DNA from: Limnohabitans sp. Hippo3
Lineage (GTDB): Bacteria; Pseudomonadota; Gammaproteobacteria; Burkholderiales; Burkholderiaceae_C
DNA length: 64,000 nucleotides
Direction: 5' to 3'
NCBI RefSeq assembly: GCF_003063665.1
Contig: NZ_NESF01000009.1
Span: forward strand, 62,001-126,000
Positions 27,592 through 35,471 of this stretch are shown in pieces (position 1 is the stretch's first letter; each line of letters starts with the position of its first letter). Position numbers and translations under genes: made by a program. The notes under the pieces were generated by a model that had not been told where the DNA came from, did no database searches, and worked only from the letters and a program-made list of their open reading frames with translations.

Positions 27592-28266
27592 ATGCGCATT
27601 CTGATAGCCGAAGACGACCAGGTGCTTGCCGATGGTTTGTTGCGCACATTGCGCAGCGCGGGGGCGGCGGTCGACCATGTGGCCAGCGGCAGCGAGGCCG
27701 ATGCGGCCTTGATGACCAACAACGAATTCGATCTGCTGATCCTCGATCTGGGCTTGCCCAAAATGCACGGTCTGGAAGTGCTCAAGCGATTGCGCGCCCG
27801 GGGCTCCACCCTACCCGTGCTCATCCTCACCGCGGCCGACAGCGTGGAAGAACGCGTCAAGGGCCTGGACTACGGCGCCGACGACTACATGGCCAAGCCC
27901 TTCAGCCTGCAGGAACTCGAAGCCCGCGTGCGCGCCCTCACCCGTCGGGGCATGGGGGGTGCCACCTCGCAGATCAAGCACGGCCCGCTGATCTATGACC
28001 AGTCCGGCCGCGTGGCCACAATCGACGGCAAGATGGTCGAGCTGTCGGCGCGGGAGCTGGGTCTGCTCGAAGTGCTGCTGCAACGCGCGGGCCGTCTGGT
28101 GAGCAAGGATCAGTTGGTCGAGCGCCTGTGCGAATGGGGCGAAGAGGTCAGCAACAACGCGATCGAGGTGTACATCCACCGCCTGCGCAAGAAGATCGAG
28201 AAGGGCCCGATCCGCATCGCCACCGTGCGCGGTCTGGGCTATTGCCTGGAAAAGATCCCGGGCTGA
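27592..28266 (+). CDS. OmpR-family response regulator (TctD/QseB-like)
   Basis: 224 residues. Receiver domain (1-115) with acidic pocket EDD, phosphorylated Asp in LLILDLGLPKMHG and the Lys in MAKPF; C-terminal winged-helix DNA-binding domain (about 130-220) ending RIATVRGLGYCLE. ATG preceded by CAGGAGACAGAC. Forms a pair with the histidine kinase 50 bp downstream. Confidence 0.93.
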   Translation: MRILIAEDDQVLADGLLRTLRSAGAAVDHVASGSEADAALMTNNEFDLLILDLGLPKMHGLEVLKRLRARGSTLPVLILTAADSVEERVKGLDYGADDYMAKPFSLQELEARVRALTRRGMGGATSQIKHGPLIYDQSGRVATIDGKMVELSARELGLLEVLLQRAGRLVSKDQLVERLCEWGEEVSNNAIEVYIHRLRKKIEKGPIRIATVRGLGYCLEKIPG

Positions 28267-28316
28267 TCAGCTGACGGCTTGAAGCTCGAGCAGCCTGAAC
28301 GCCGCACCATCAACCC

Positions 28317-29780
28317 ATGAAATCCCAAGGCTGGAACGTGCGCATTTTCAAGCGCGAGCAACGTTCATTGTTCGGGGAAATCCTGGACTGGATGCTCACC
28401 CCGCTGCTGCTGCTCTGGCCCATCAGCCTGGCCCTGACCTGGCTGGTGGCGCAGGGCCTGGCCAACAAGCCATTTGACCGGGCACTGGTCTATAACGTGC
28501 AAGCCCTGGCGCAACAAGTGCGTCTGGGCGTGGACAACCGAGTGCAGTTCAGCCTGCCCCAGCCTGCCAGCGAATTGCTGCGGGCCGACGAGACCGATCT
28601 GGTTTACTACCAGGTGCGCGGTGGGCGTGGCGAGCACCTCAGCGGTGAACGCGATCTGCCCATGCCCCCGCTCGATGAAGACAAGGGCAGCAGCTATGAA
28701 GTGCACATCCGCGATGACGAGATGCGTGGGTTGGAAGTGCGCGTGGCTTACACCTGGATCCGGCTGGATGCCGAGGGCAAAAACCCGGCCCTGGTGCAGG
28801 TGGCCGAGACACGAGAAAAGCGCTCGGTGCTGGCCGCCGAGATCATCAAAGGCGTGATGTTGCCCCAGTTCGCCCTTTTGCCTTTGGCTGTGCTGTTGGT
28901 CTGGCTGGCGCTGGTGCGCGGCATCAAGCCGCTGTCTGAACTGGAAGAGCGCATCCGTGCCCGCAAGCCCGACGACCTGAGCCCCTTGGACGACAAAGCC
29001 GTCCCCATGGAAGTGGCGCCGCTGGTGGTGTCGGTGAACGATTTGCTGGACCGCTTGAAGGACTCCATCGTCACGCAAAAACGCTTTTTGGCCGATGCCG
29101 CGCACCAGCTCAAAACGCCTCTGGCAGGTTTGCGCATGCAGGCCGATCTGGCGCAGCGCTCTGGCTCCAGCGAAGAGGAGCTGAAAAAATCGCTGCAGCA
29201 AATTGGCCGTGCCAGCGTGCAGGCCACACACACCGTGAACCAACTCTTGTCGCTCGCCCGTGCGGAAGGTGGCGGGGTGCACTTGACGCAACAAAGCTGC
29301 GACATGGTGGTGCTGGCCCAGGAAGTGTTGCAAGACTGCCTGCCCCGTGCCATGGACAAGGGCCTGGACATGGGCTACGAAGGGGTCGATCCCGACACAG
29401 CGGGCGCACAAGTGCAGGGCAACCCGACTTTGCTCAAGGAAATGCTGCGCAACCTGGTCGAAAACGCGGTGCATTACACCCCCAGCACGCCAGAGCGCCA
29501 AGGCGTGGTCACCGTGCGCGTGTTGGTGGACCCGTACAGCAAAGCCCTGGTCATCCAGGTTGAAGACAACGGCCTGGGCATTCCGGTGGCCGAGCGCGAT
29601 CTGGTGTTTCAGCCTTTTTACCGGGCGCTGGGTACCAACGTGGACGGCTCAGGCCTGGGTTTGCCGATCGTCAAGGAAATCGCCCAGCAGCACGGGGCAT
29701 CGATCACGGTGGATGCCGCCCACCCCGGACAGACCCCACCGGGGGCTTGCTTCACGCTGCGGTTCAACGCAACTGCTTGA
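28317..29780 (+). CDS. Sensor histidine kinase (TctE-like)
   Basis: 487 residues. N-terminal membrane segment (about 24-48), periplasmic sensor of the 2CSK_N type (about 50-175), second membrane segment (about 178-200), HAMP-like linker, HisKA with phosphorylated His in RFLADAAHQLKTPLAGL, and the HATPase domain with N box NLVENAVHYTP, G1 VEDNGLGIP and G2 GSGLGLPIV. Partner of the response regulator just upstream. TctE relatives sense tricarboxylates, QseC relatives other signals; no transporter genes nearby decide this. Confidence 0.92.
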   Translation: MKSQGWNVRIFKREQRSLFGEILDWMLTPLLLLWPISLALTWLVAQGLANKPFDRALVYNVQALAQQVRLGVDNRVQFSLPQPASELLRADETDLVYYQVRGGRGEHLSGERDLPMPPLDEDKGSSYEVHIRDDEMRGLEVRVAYTWIRLDAEGKNPALVQVAETREKRSVLAAEIIKGVMLPQFALLPLAVLLVWLALVRGIKPLSELEERIRARKPDDLSPLDDKAVPMEVAPLVVSVNDLLDRLKDSIVTQKRFLADAAHQLKTPLAGLRMQADLAQRSGSSEEELKKSLQQIGRASVQATHTVNQLLSLARAEGGGVHLTQQSCDMVVLAQEVLQDCLPRAMDKGLDMGYEGVDPDTAGAQVQGNPTLLKEMLRNLVENAVHYTPSTPERQGVVTVRVLVDPYSKALVIQVEDNGLGIPVAERDLVFQPFYRALGTNVDGSGLGLPIVKEIAQQHGASITVDAAHPGQTPPGACFTLRFNATA

Positions 29781-29803
29781 GCACCCGCGCTGCCCAAGAC
29801 TTT

Positions 29804-29829
29804 GTGGGAGGCTGCCCCTGCGGCCGAAT
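29804..29829 (+). repeat. REP half element
   Basis: GTGGGAGGCTGCCCCTGCGG then CCGAAT. Same unit as in 31681-31711 and 44459-44491, here without its partner unit. Confidence 0.6.
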
Positions 29830-29851
29830 GCCTGAAGGGGCGTTGTGCGCC

Positions 29852-30511
29852 TTAAGCGGGCTTGCCCATGTTCAGCTGCAAACGTTCGCGCTCCATCACG
29901 CGTGCCACGGCAGGTTCAGCGGCCACTTTTTGCACAAAGACCCACAACTCGGGGTGTTCTTCGGGCGCGATACCGGCAATCGTGCCCCAGCGGGTGAGCG
30001 TGAGGCTGTAGGCGTCCAGAGGGCCGAAGCGTTCGCCGCTCAACCAGGGCTGGCCCTTGGCAGCAGCGGCTTTCACCAAAGCTTGCAACTCGCCGAGCAT
30101 GCCCCGGAACAATTGGGTGTTGTAGGGCTTGAGCGCCGCTTGCACTTCGGGTTGATCCGAAAACTTCTGCGGCATGAAGATGTGCGTGAACGTCGGGTGC
30201 ACCGTGTTGTTCATCCAGGCCAGCGTCGAGAGGGCTTGTGCGCGGGCCAAAGCTTCTGTGGGCAAAAAGCCCATCTGCGGGAAGAGCTGGTCCAGGTGCA
30301 GGACGATGGCCACAATTTGCGTGATGGGCTGGCCGTTGTTCACCAGCACGGGCACCTGACCGCGTGGGTTGATGGCTTTGTAGTCGTCGCTGTTTTGCTC
30401 GCCTTTATGCAGCTTGACCATGCTGGGTTCAAATTCGGCACCGCTCATTTCCAGCAGCACGTGCGGCACAAAAGAACAGGCGCCGGGGGCAAAGTAAAGT
30501 TTCAGGCTCAT
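29852..30511 (-). CDS. Glutathione S-transferase family protein
   Basis: 219 residues from the ATG at 30511 (MSLKLYFAPGACSFVPHVLLE, typical of the beta-class GST N-terminus, with the NPRGQVPVL glutathione site). Helical C-terminal domain includes WLSGERFGPLDAYSL (N-capping region). Detoxification or maleylacetoacetate-like isomerase activity is possible; the substrate is unknown. The longer upstream start overlaps the neighbouring gene and is not favoured. Confidence 0.88.
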   Translation of the reverse strand: MSLKLYFAPGACSFVPHVLLEMSGAEFEPSMVKLHKGEQNSDDYKAINPRGQVPVLVNNGQPITQIVAIVLHLDQLFPQMGFLPTEALARAQALSTLAWMNNTVHPTFTHIFMPQKFSDQPEVQAALKPYNTQLFRGMLGELQALVKAAAAKGQPWLSGERFGPLDAYSLTLTRWGTIAGIAPEEHPELWVFVQKVAAEPAVARVMERERLQLNMGKPA

Positions 30512-30557
30512 GGGTGGGGTCTCCAGAAAAAAATCAAGGGTGAGCGGTTTTCGGCGT

Positions 30558-30836
30558 TTAGCCTGCGTCAGGGACAGCAGCACCACTGACCGGGGCAGTC
30601 GGCTCAGCGGCTGCAGGGGGCGTCGCTGCAGAGGGGCTGGCTGCAGACGAGGCTTCAGCTGGCAAGGGTGCCGGTGGGATCTCTATTTTCAGGGCTTCGG
30701 GCCGTATCTGTTTGCGCAGGCGTTCAGGTTCCTGCTGGGTGTGCGGGCCCCAACCCCAGCGGGCAAAGGCGTCCCATTGCCAGGCGAGTGTGGCCAGGTT
30801 CAGAACCAGCAGCAAGGCGATCAGCCAACGCATCAT
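30558..30836 (-). CDS. Small membrane-anchored Ala/Pro-rich protein downstream of birA
   Basis: 92 residues: one N-terminal membrane helix (MRWLIALLLVLNLATLAWQW), a conserved-looking segment EPERLRKQIRPEALKI, then a disordered Ala/Pro/Ser tail. It resembles the N-terminal part of SPOR-domain proteins encoded after birA in relatives, but no SPOR domain is present. Its start overlaps the birA stop (ATGATG over TGA), so it is translationally coupled to birA. Probably an inner-membrane anchor of unknown role. Confidence 0.65.
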   Translation of the reverse strand: MMRWLIALLLVLNLATLAWQWDAFARWGWGPHTQQEPERLRKQIRPEALKIEIPPAPLPAEASSAASPSAATPPAAAEPTAPVSGAAVPDAG

Positions 30837-31612
30837 CGGGACGTCTCCTGCACCCCAAACGGGCGAACGCTGATTTCGGCGCTGTGGATGTCCTGCACGC
30901 CTGCATCGGTTTGCAGACGCAAAGCCCCCTGTGGGCTCACGTCCAGCGCTATGCCTTGTTGGCCGTCGCTGGTGTGCACGCGTCGGCCTTTGAGCGCATC
31001 GCGTGCTTCAAAGCGGGCTTGCAGCGGTGCGAAGCCTTCGCGCTCAAAGGTCAGCAAGGTCTGGACCAGTGGCAAGGCCACGCGAAGCAGGGCTGCCGGG
31101 GCGGTCAAGTCGGGCAACAGCTCGGTCAGGGCTGCTGGCGCTGTGTTCAGACCTTCTGCAGGACGTGCCCGGATGTTGAGGCCCACACCCACCACCACCT
31201 GGCTGCGGCAGCCCATGCTGGCCGCCTCAACCAGGATGCCGCCGAGCTTGCGGTCCTGGAACCACAAATCATTCGGCCACTTCAGGCCCACATCGGGGTG
31301 CAGGCTTTCGGCCAGGCTCAGGCCCACGGCCAGCGACAGGCCGGACCAATCCTTGGGCTGGAGGGACAAGCTGAGAGAAAAAGTGAGCGAGTCGCCAGGC
31401 TGGCTTTGCCAGACGCGCCCCATGCGGCCCCGTCCTGCGGTCTGGCGCTCGGCCACGAGCAGCGTGGCTTCGTGCTGGCCTGCGCGCGCCCGGCGCATGA
31501 GCTCGCTGTTGCTCGAATCGATCTCGGGCAACACCTCGACTGTGAATTCGGGCAGCAGCGGGCACACCTGCTCCCAAACAGCTTCAGCAGGCCAAGCGGT
31601 GGGCGTGATCAT
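30833..31612 (-). CDS. birA: Biotin-[acetyl-CoA-carboxylase] ligase
   Basis: 259 residues. Biotin/ATP-site motif GRGRMGRVWQS and the conserved KWPNDLW ... GGILVE are intact; the C-terminal small domain follows (about 215-255). It attaches biotin to the carboxyl-carrier protein of acetyl-CoA carboxylase. The N-terminal helix-turn-helix of the E. coli protein is missing, so it is a catalytic-only (type I) enzyme without repressor function. Confidence 0.94.
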   Translation of the reverse strand: MITPTAWPAEAVWEQVCPLLPEFTVEVLPEIDSSNSELMRRARAGQHEATLLVAERQTAGRGRMGRVWQSQPGDSLTFSLSLSLQPKDWSGLSLAVGLSLAESLHPDVGLKWPNDLWFQDRKLGGILVEAASMGCRSQVVVGVGLNIRARPAEGLNTAPAALTELLPDLTAPAALLRVALPLVQTLLTFEREGFAPLQARFEARDALKGRRVHTSDGQQGIALDVSPQGALRLQTDAGVQDIHSAEISVRPFGVQETSR

Positions 31613-31636
31613 GGTGGCGGTGGCTCAACGGGCTTG

Positions 31637-31711
31637 TTGTGGGGGCGAGCCCCTGCTCGCGAATGACTGCCGGAGCCATTTCCACATTCGGCCGCAGGGG
31701 TGGCCTCTTAC
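31637..31711 (-). repeat. Composite REP element (two-unit)
   Basis: GGGGGCGAGCCCCTGCTCGC-GAAT followed by ATTCGGCCGCAGGGGTGGCC. It is the reverse complement layout of the element at 44459-44530. Lies between birA and the SET gene. Confidence 0.65.
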
Positions 31712-31738
31712 AGGGGTAACGCTGCAGGCCAGCATGCG

Positions 31739-32425
31739 TCAGCCTTTTGGGGTGCCCGCCTTCTTGGGCTTGCTTGCCTTTTTGGCTTTCTCCGCTTTCA
31801 CGGGCTTGGCCGCCTTGGGCGCTTTGCCCTTGGCTTTCACCTTGGCATCGGCCTTGGCCTTGTCTTTGGCGGACTTGTCCTTCGATTTGGCCTTGGCATT
31901 TTTCTGGCTTGGAATCTTGGGCGTGTCCTTGCGCTCTTTGGGCGACAACAGGGTCCCGCGGCAATTGGCGCTGCCGCACCAGCAAGGGTATTCGGCCTTG
32001 AGTTTCTTGGTGTAGGGTTCGTCGATGATCAGGCCGTAGTCGTAGCTCAGTTCTTCGCCCGCCTTGATGTTGCGGATGGCCTTGATGAAAATTCGGTCGT
32101 TTTCTTCGTCGGCTTCGCAGTTGGGGTCGCAGCTGTGGTTGATCCAGCGCGAAGAGTTGCCGCCGTGCAGAGCGTCGATCACCCGGTCTTCGTTCACATG
32201 GAAGTAGAAGGTGTGGTTCGGGTCGTTCGGGTCGTGTGGGTGGCGGTCCTGTGCTTCGTCCCAGCTGATGATTTCGCCCACGTACTCGATGACGGTCTCG
32301 CCTTCGGCCAGGTCTTGCAGGGCAAAGACGCCCTTGCCGTGCACGCCGGAGCGGCGGACCTGGATGCGTTTGCCGGAAGCGCTCGGTGCGGTGCGGCTGG
32401 GTGAAGAAACAGGGGTTTTGGCCAC
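31739..32425 (-). CDS. SET-domain protein methyltransferase with histone H1-like tail
   Basis: 228 residues from a GTG at 32425 with no clear ribosome site. SET domain about 20-150: RRSGVHGKGVFA, RWINHSCDPNCE (the NHSC motif that binds S-adenosylmethionine) and ELSYDYG (catalytic Tyr region); a post-SET Cys cluster CWCGSANCRG probably binds zinc with the NHSC cysteine. The last ~70 residues are a Lys/Ala-rich low-complexity tail like bacterial histone H1 proteins, suited to DNA or nucleoid binding. It should methylate lysine on a protein, possibly a nucleoid protein. Divergent from topB. Confidence 0.88.
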   Translation of the reverse strand: MAKTPVSSPSRTAPSASGKRIQVRRSGVHGKGVFALQDLAEGETVIEYVGEIISWDEAQDRHPHDPNDPNHTFYFHVNEDRVIDALHGGNSSRWINHSCDPNCEADEENDRIFIKAIRNIKAGEELSYDYGLIIDEPYTKKLKAEYPCWCGSANCRGTLLSPKERKDTPKIPSQKNAKAKSKDKSAKDKAKADAKVKAKGKAPKAAKPVKAEKAKKASKPKKAGTPKG

Positions 32426-32460
32426 GGCGTTAAAAATTTGTTATGGTGAATTCATGTGGG

Positions 32461-32500
32461 CGTGCGCGTGAGCGCGTGCCCGGGCGCGTGCGCACACGCG
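32461..32500. other. Alternating purine-pyrimidine tract upstream of topB
   Basis: A nearly unbroken run of GC/GT/AC steps (e.g. CGTGCGCGTGAGCGCGTGCC then CGGGCGCGTGCGCACACGCG) 22 bp before the topB start. Such tracts flip to Z-DNA under negative supercoiling. Confidence 0.5.
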
Positions 32501-32521
32501 AGACAACGGGATTGTAATGAC

Positions 32522-35446
32522 ATGAAGACATTGGTAATTGCAGAGAAGCCTTCGGTGGCTCAAGACATCGTCAAAGCCTTGACGCCGACCTCGGGCAAGT
32601 TCGAAAAACACGACGACCATTTCGAGAACGACCGCTATGTGGTCACCAGCGCCGTGGGCCACCTGGTGGAGATCCAAGCCCCCGAGCAGTACGACGTCAA
32701 GCGCGGCAAGTGGAGCTTTGCCAACCTCCCCGTCATTCCGCCCCACTTTGACTTGAAGCCGGTGGACAAGACCAAGAGCCGGCTGAGTGCCGTGGTCAAG
32801 CAGGCCAAGCGCAAAGACGTGGACGCCCTCATCAACGCCTGTGACGCGGGCCGCGAGGGTGAGCTGATCTTCCGCCTGATCGAGCAGTACGCCGGGGGCA
32901 GCAAACCGCTGAACAAGCCCGTCAAGCGCCTGTGGCTGCAGTCCATGACACCGCAGGCCATCCGCGACGGCTTTGACAGCCTGCGCAGCGAGCAGCAAAT
33001 GCAGGGTTTGGCCGACGCCGCCCGCAGCCGCTCCGAGGCCGACTGGTTGGTGGGCATCAACGGCACCCGCGCCATGACCGCATTCAACTCGCGCGACGGC
33101 GGCTTTTTCTTGACCACCGTGGGCCGGGTGCAAACGCCCACGCTCGCCGTGGTGGTCGAACGCGAAGAGCAAATCCGCAAGTTCGTGAGCCGCGACTATT
33201 GGGAAATCCACGCCGAGTTCGCCGCCGCTGCCGGGACGTATCCGGGCAAGTGGTTCGACCCGGCCTGGAAAAAAGAAGAAGACGCCGAGAAGAAAGCTGA
33301 CCGCAAATGGACCGCCGCCGAGGCACAAGCCATCGTCGACGCGGTGCGCGGCCAGACGGCCAGCGTGACCGAAGAGGCCACGCCCACCACGCAAGCCAGC
33401 CCCGGCCTGTTTGACCTGACCAGCCTGCAGCGCGAGGCCAACGGCAAATTTGGTTTCTCGGCCAAGACCACGCTGGCGCTGGCTCAGAGCCTGTACGAAC
33501 GTCACAAGGCCCTGACCTACCCGCGTACCGACTCGCGCCACCTGCCCGAAGACTATGTGCCCGTGGCCAAACAAACCTTCGAGATGCTGGCCGACAGCGG
33601 CATGCGCCACCTGGCCCCGCACGCGCTCACGGCGCTGAACAACAACTATGTGCGCAAGATCCCGCGCGTGTTCGACAACAAAAAGGTGTCGGACCACTTC
33701 GCCATCATCCCCACGCTGCAAGCGCCGAGTGGCTTGTCTGAGGCGGAACAAAAGCTGTACGACCTGGTGGTGCGCCGCTTCATGGCGGTGTTCTTCCCCA
33801 GCGCCGAATACCAGGTGACCACCCGCATCAGCGTGGCCGCAGGCCACAGCTTCAAGACCGTGGGCAAGGTGCTGGTCAAACCCGGCTGGCTCGCCATTTA
33901 CGGCAAGGAAGCGGCCAACGAAGTGGAAGACGCCAAAGACGGTGACAAGGGCCAAAACCTGGTGCCGGTGCAACCGGGTGAGCAGGTGGGTGTCGAGTCG
34001 GTCGAAGCCAAGGGCCTGAAAACCCGCCCCCCCGCACGCTATTCAGAGGCCACGCTGTTGGGCGCCATGGAAGGCGCAGGCAAGCTGGTGGACGATGACG
34101 AGCTGCGCGAAGCCATGCAGGAAAAAGGCCTGGGCACGCCAGCCACCCGCGCCGCGATCATCGAAGGCCTGCTGAATGAAAAATACATGCTGCGCGAAGG
34201 CCGCGAGATCATCCCCACAGCCAAGGCCTTCCAGCTCATGACGCTGCTGCGCGGCCTGCAGGTGGAAGAACTCTCGCGCCCCGAACTCACGGGCGAGTGG
34301 GAGTACAAGCTCGCGCAAATGGAGCAAGGCAAATTGAGCCGCGCCACCTTCATGGCCGAAATCGCGGCCATGACCGAGCACATCGTCAAGAAAGCCAAAG
34401 AATACGACCGCGACACCGTGCCCGGTGACTACGCCACCCTCTCCACGCCCTGCCCCAACTGCGGCGGCGTGGTGAAAGAAAACTACCGCAGGTATACCTG
34501 CACGGGCGCCGACGGCGCGAGCGAAGGTTGCGGCTTCTCGTTTGGTAAGTCGCCTGCGGGCCGCACCTTTGAGCAAGCCGAGGTCGAGCAGTTCATGCGC
34601 GACAAGAAGATCGGTCCGCTCGACGGCTTCCGCTCCAAGGCGGGTTGGCCCTTTGTGGCCGAAATGGCGCTCAAGTACAACGAAGAAGAAAAGAACTGGA
34701 AGCTCGAATTTGACTTCGGTGACGACAAGAAAAACGAAGACAGCGGCGAGATCGTCGAGTTCAGCGACGAGGCCTTGGGCGCTTGCCCCAAGTGCGGCAG
34801 CCCGGTGCACGAGCACGGCAGCAACTACGTGTGCAGCAAAGCTGTGCCGACCCACTCACAGCCCACCCCGAGTTGTGACTTCAAGACCGGCAAGCTGATC
34901 TTGCAGCAGCCGATCGAGCGTGATCAGGTCGTCAAACTTCTGGCCAGCGGCAAAACCGATGTGCTCGACAAGTTCGTCAGCAACCGTACCCGCCGCAGCT
35001 TCAAGGCCATGCTGGCCTGGAACCCTGAAGAGGGCAAAGTGACGTTTGAGTTCGAGCAGCGCGAAGGCGGCAAGAAATACCCGCCGCGCAAGACGGCGGC
35101 CACCAAGACGCCGTTTGGCAAAGTCGCCGCCAAAAAGACGACCGCCAAAACGGCCAAAGCCCCTGCGGCCAAAAAAGCCGCCAAGACCGCCGCTCCCAAA
35201 GCGCCTCGCAAAGCCGCTGTGGGCACTTTGAAGCCTAGCGCCGCATTGGCCGCGGTGATCGGTGACGGCACCTACGCCCGCACCGAGGTGGTCAAGAAAA
35301 TCTGGGACTACATCAAGGCCCAGGGCTTGCAAGACCCGGCTGACAAGCGCTCGATCAAGGCCGACGGCAAGTTGCAGGCCGTGTTCGGTAAAGACAGCGC
35401 CACCATGTTCGAGCTGGCTGGCATCATTGGCAAGCACCTGAGCTGA
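32522..35446 (+). CDS. topB: DNA topoisomerase III with C-terminal SWIB domain
   Basis: 974 residues. Toprim domain at the N-terminus (MKTLVIAEKPSVAQDIV; NACDAGREGELIFR acidic triad), catalytic Tyr in LTYPRTDSRHLP, and two C-terminal zinc-ribbon-like repeats (CPNCGGVVKENYRRYTC and CPKCGSPVHEHGSNYVC). After a Lys/Ala-rich linker (about 865-920) comes a SWIB/MDM2-like domain (about 890-970: SAALAAVIGDGTYARTEVVK ... LQAVFGKDSATMFELAGIIG). Relaxes and decatenates single-stranded DNA junctions. E. coli TopB is about 650 residues; the extra length is the tail. ATG at 32522 is used because the upstream extension is the GC-alternating tract. Confidence 0.95.
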   Translation: MKTLVIAEKPSVAQDIVKALTPTSGKFEKHDDHFENDRYVVTSAVGHLVEIQAPEQYDVKRGKWSFANLPVIPPHFDLKPVDKTKSRLSAVVKQAKRKDVDALINACDAGREGELIFRLIEQYAGGSKPLNKPVKRLWLQSMTPQAIRDGFDSLRSEQQMQGLADAARSRSEADWLVGINGTRAMTAFNSRDGGFFLTTVGRVQTPTLAVVVEREEQIRKFVSRDYWEIHAEFAAAAGTYPGKWFDPAWKKEEDAEKKADRKWTAAEAQAIVDAVRGQTASVTEEATPTTQASPGLFDLTSLQREANGKFGFSAKTTLALAQSLYERHKALTYPRTDSRHLPEDYVPVAKQTFEMLADSGMRHLAPHALTALNNNYVRKIPRVFDNKKVSDHFAIIPTLQAPSGLSEAEQKLYDLVVRRFMAVFFPSAEYQVTTRISVAAGHSFKTVGKVLVKPGWLAIYGKEAANEVEDAKDGDKGQNLVPVQPGEQVGVESVEAKGLKTRPPARYSEATLLGAMEGAGKLVDDDELREAMQEKGLGTPATRAAIIEGLLNEKYMLREGREIIPTAKAFQLMTLLRGLQVEELSRPELTGEWEYKLAQMEQGKLSRATFMAEIAAMTEHIVKKAKEYDRDTVPGDYATLSTPCPNCGGVVKENYRRYTCTGADGASEGCGFSFGKSPAGRTFEQAEVEQFMRDKKIGPLDGFRSKAGWPFVAEMALKYNEEEKNWKLEFDFGDDKKNEDSGEIVEFSDEALGACPKCGSPVHEHGSNYVCSKAVPTHSQPTPSCDFKTGKLILQQPIERDQVVKLLASGKTDVLDKFVSNRTRRSFKAMLAWNPEEGKVTFEFEQREGGKKYPPRKTAATKTPFGKVAAKKTTAKTAKAPAAKKAAKTAAPKAPRKAAVGTLKPSAALAAVIGDGTYARTEVVKKIWDYIKAQGLQDPADKRSIKADGKLQAVFGKDSATMFELAGIIGKHLS

Positions 35447-35451
35447 GCCTA

Positions 35452-35467
35452 CCAGCCCAAAGGCTGG
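35452..35467. terminator. Short hairpin between convergent topB and putA
   Basis: CCAGCC-CAAA-GGCTGG in the 25-bp gap. Compact and without T-run; may act in both directions. Confidence 0.4.
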
Positions 35468-35471
35468 CTGA

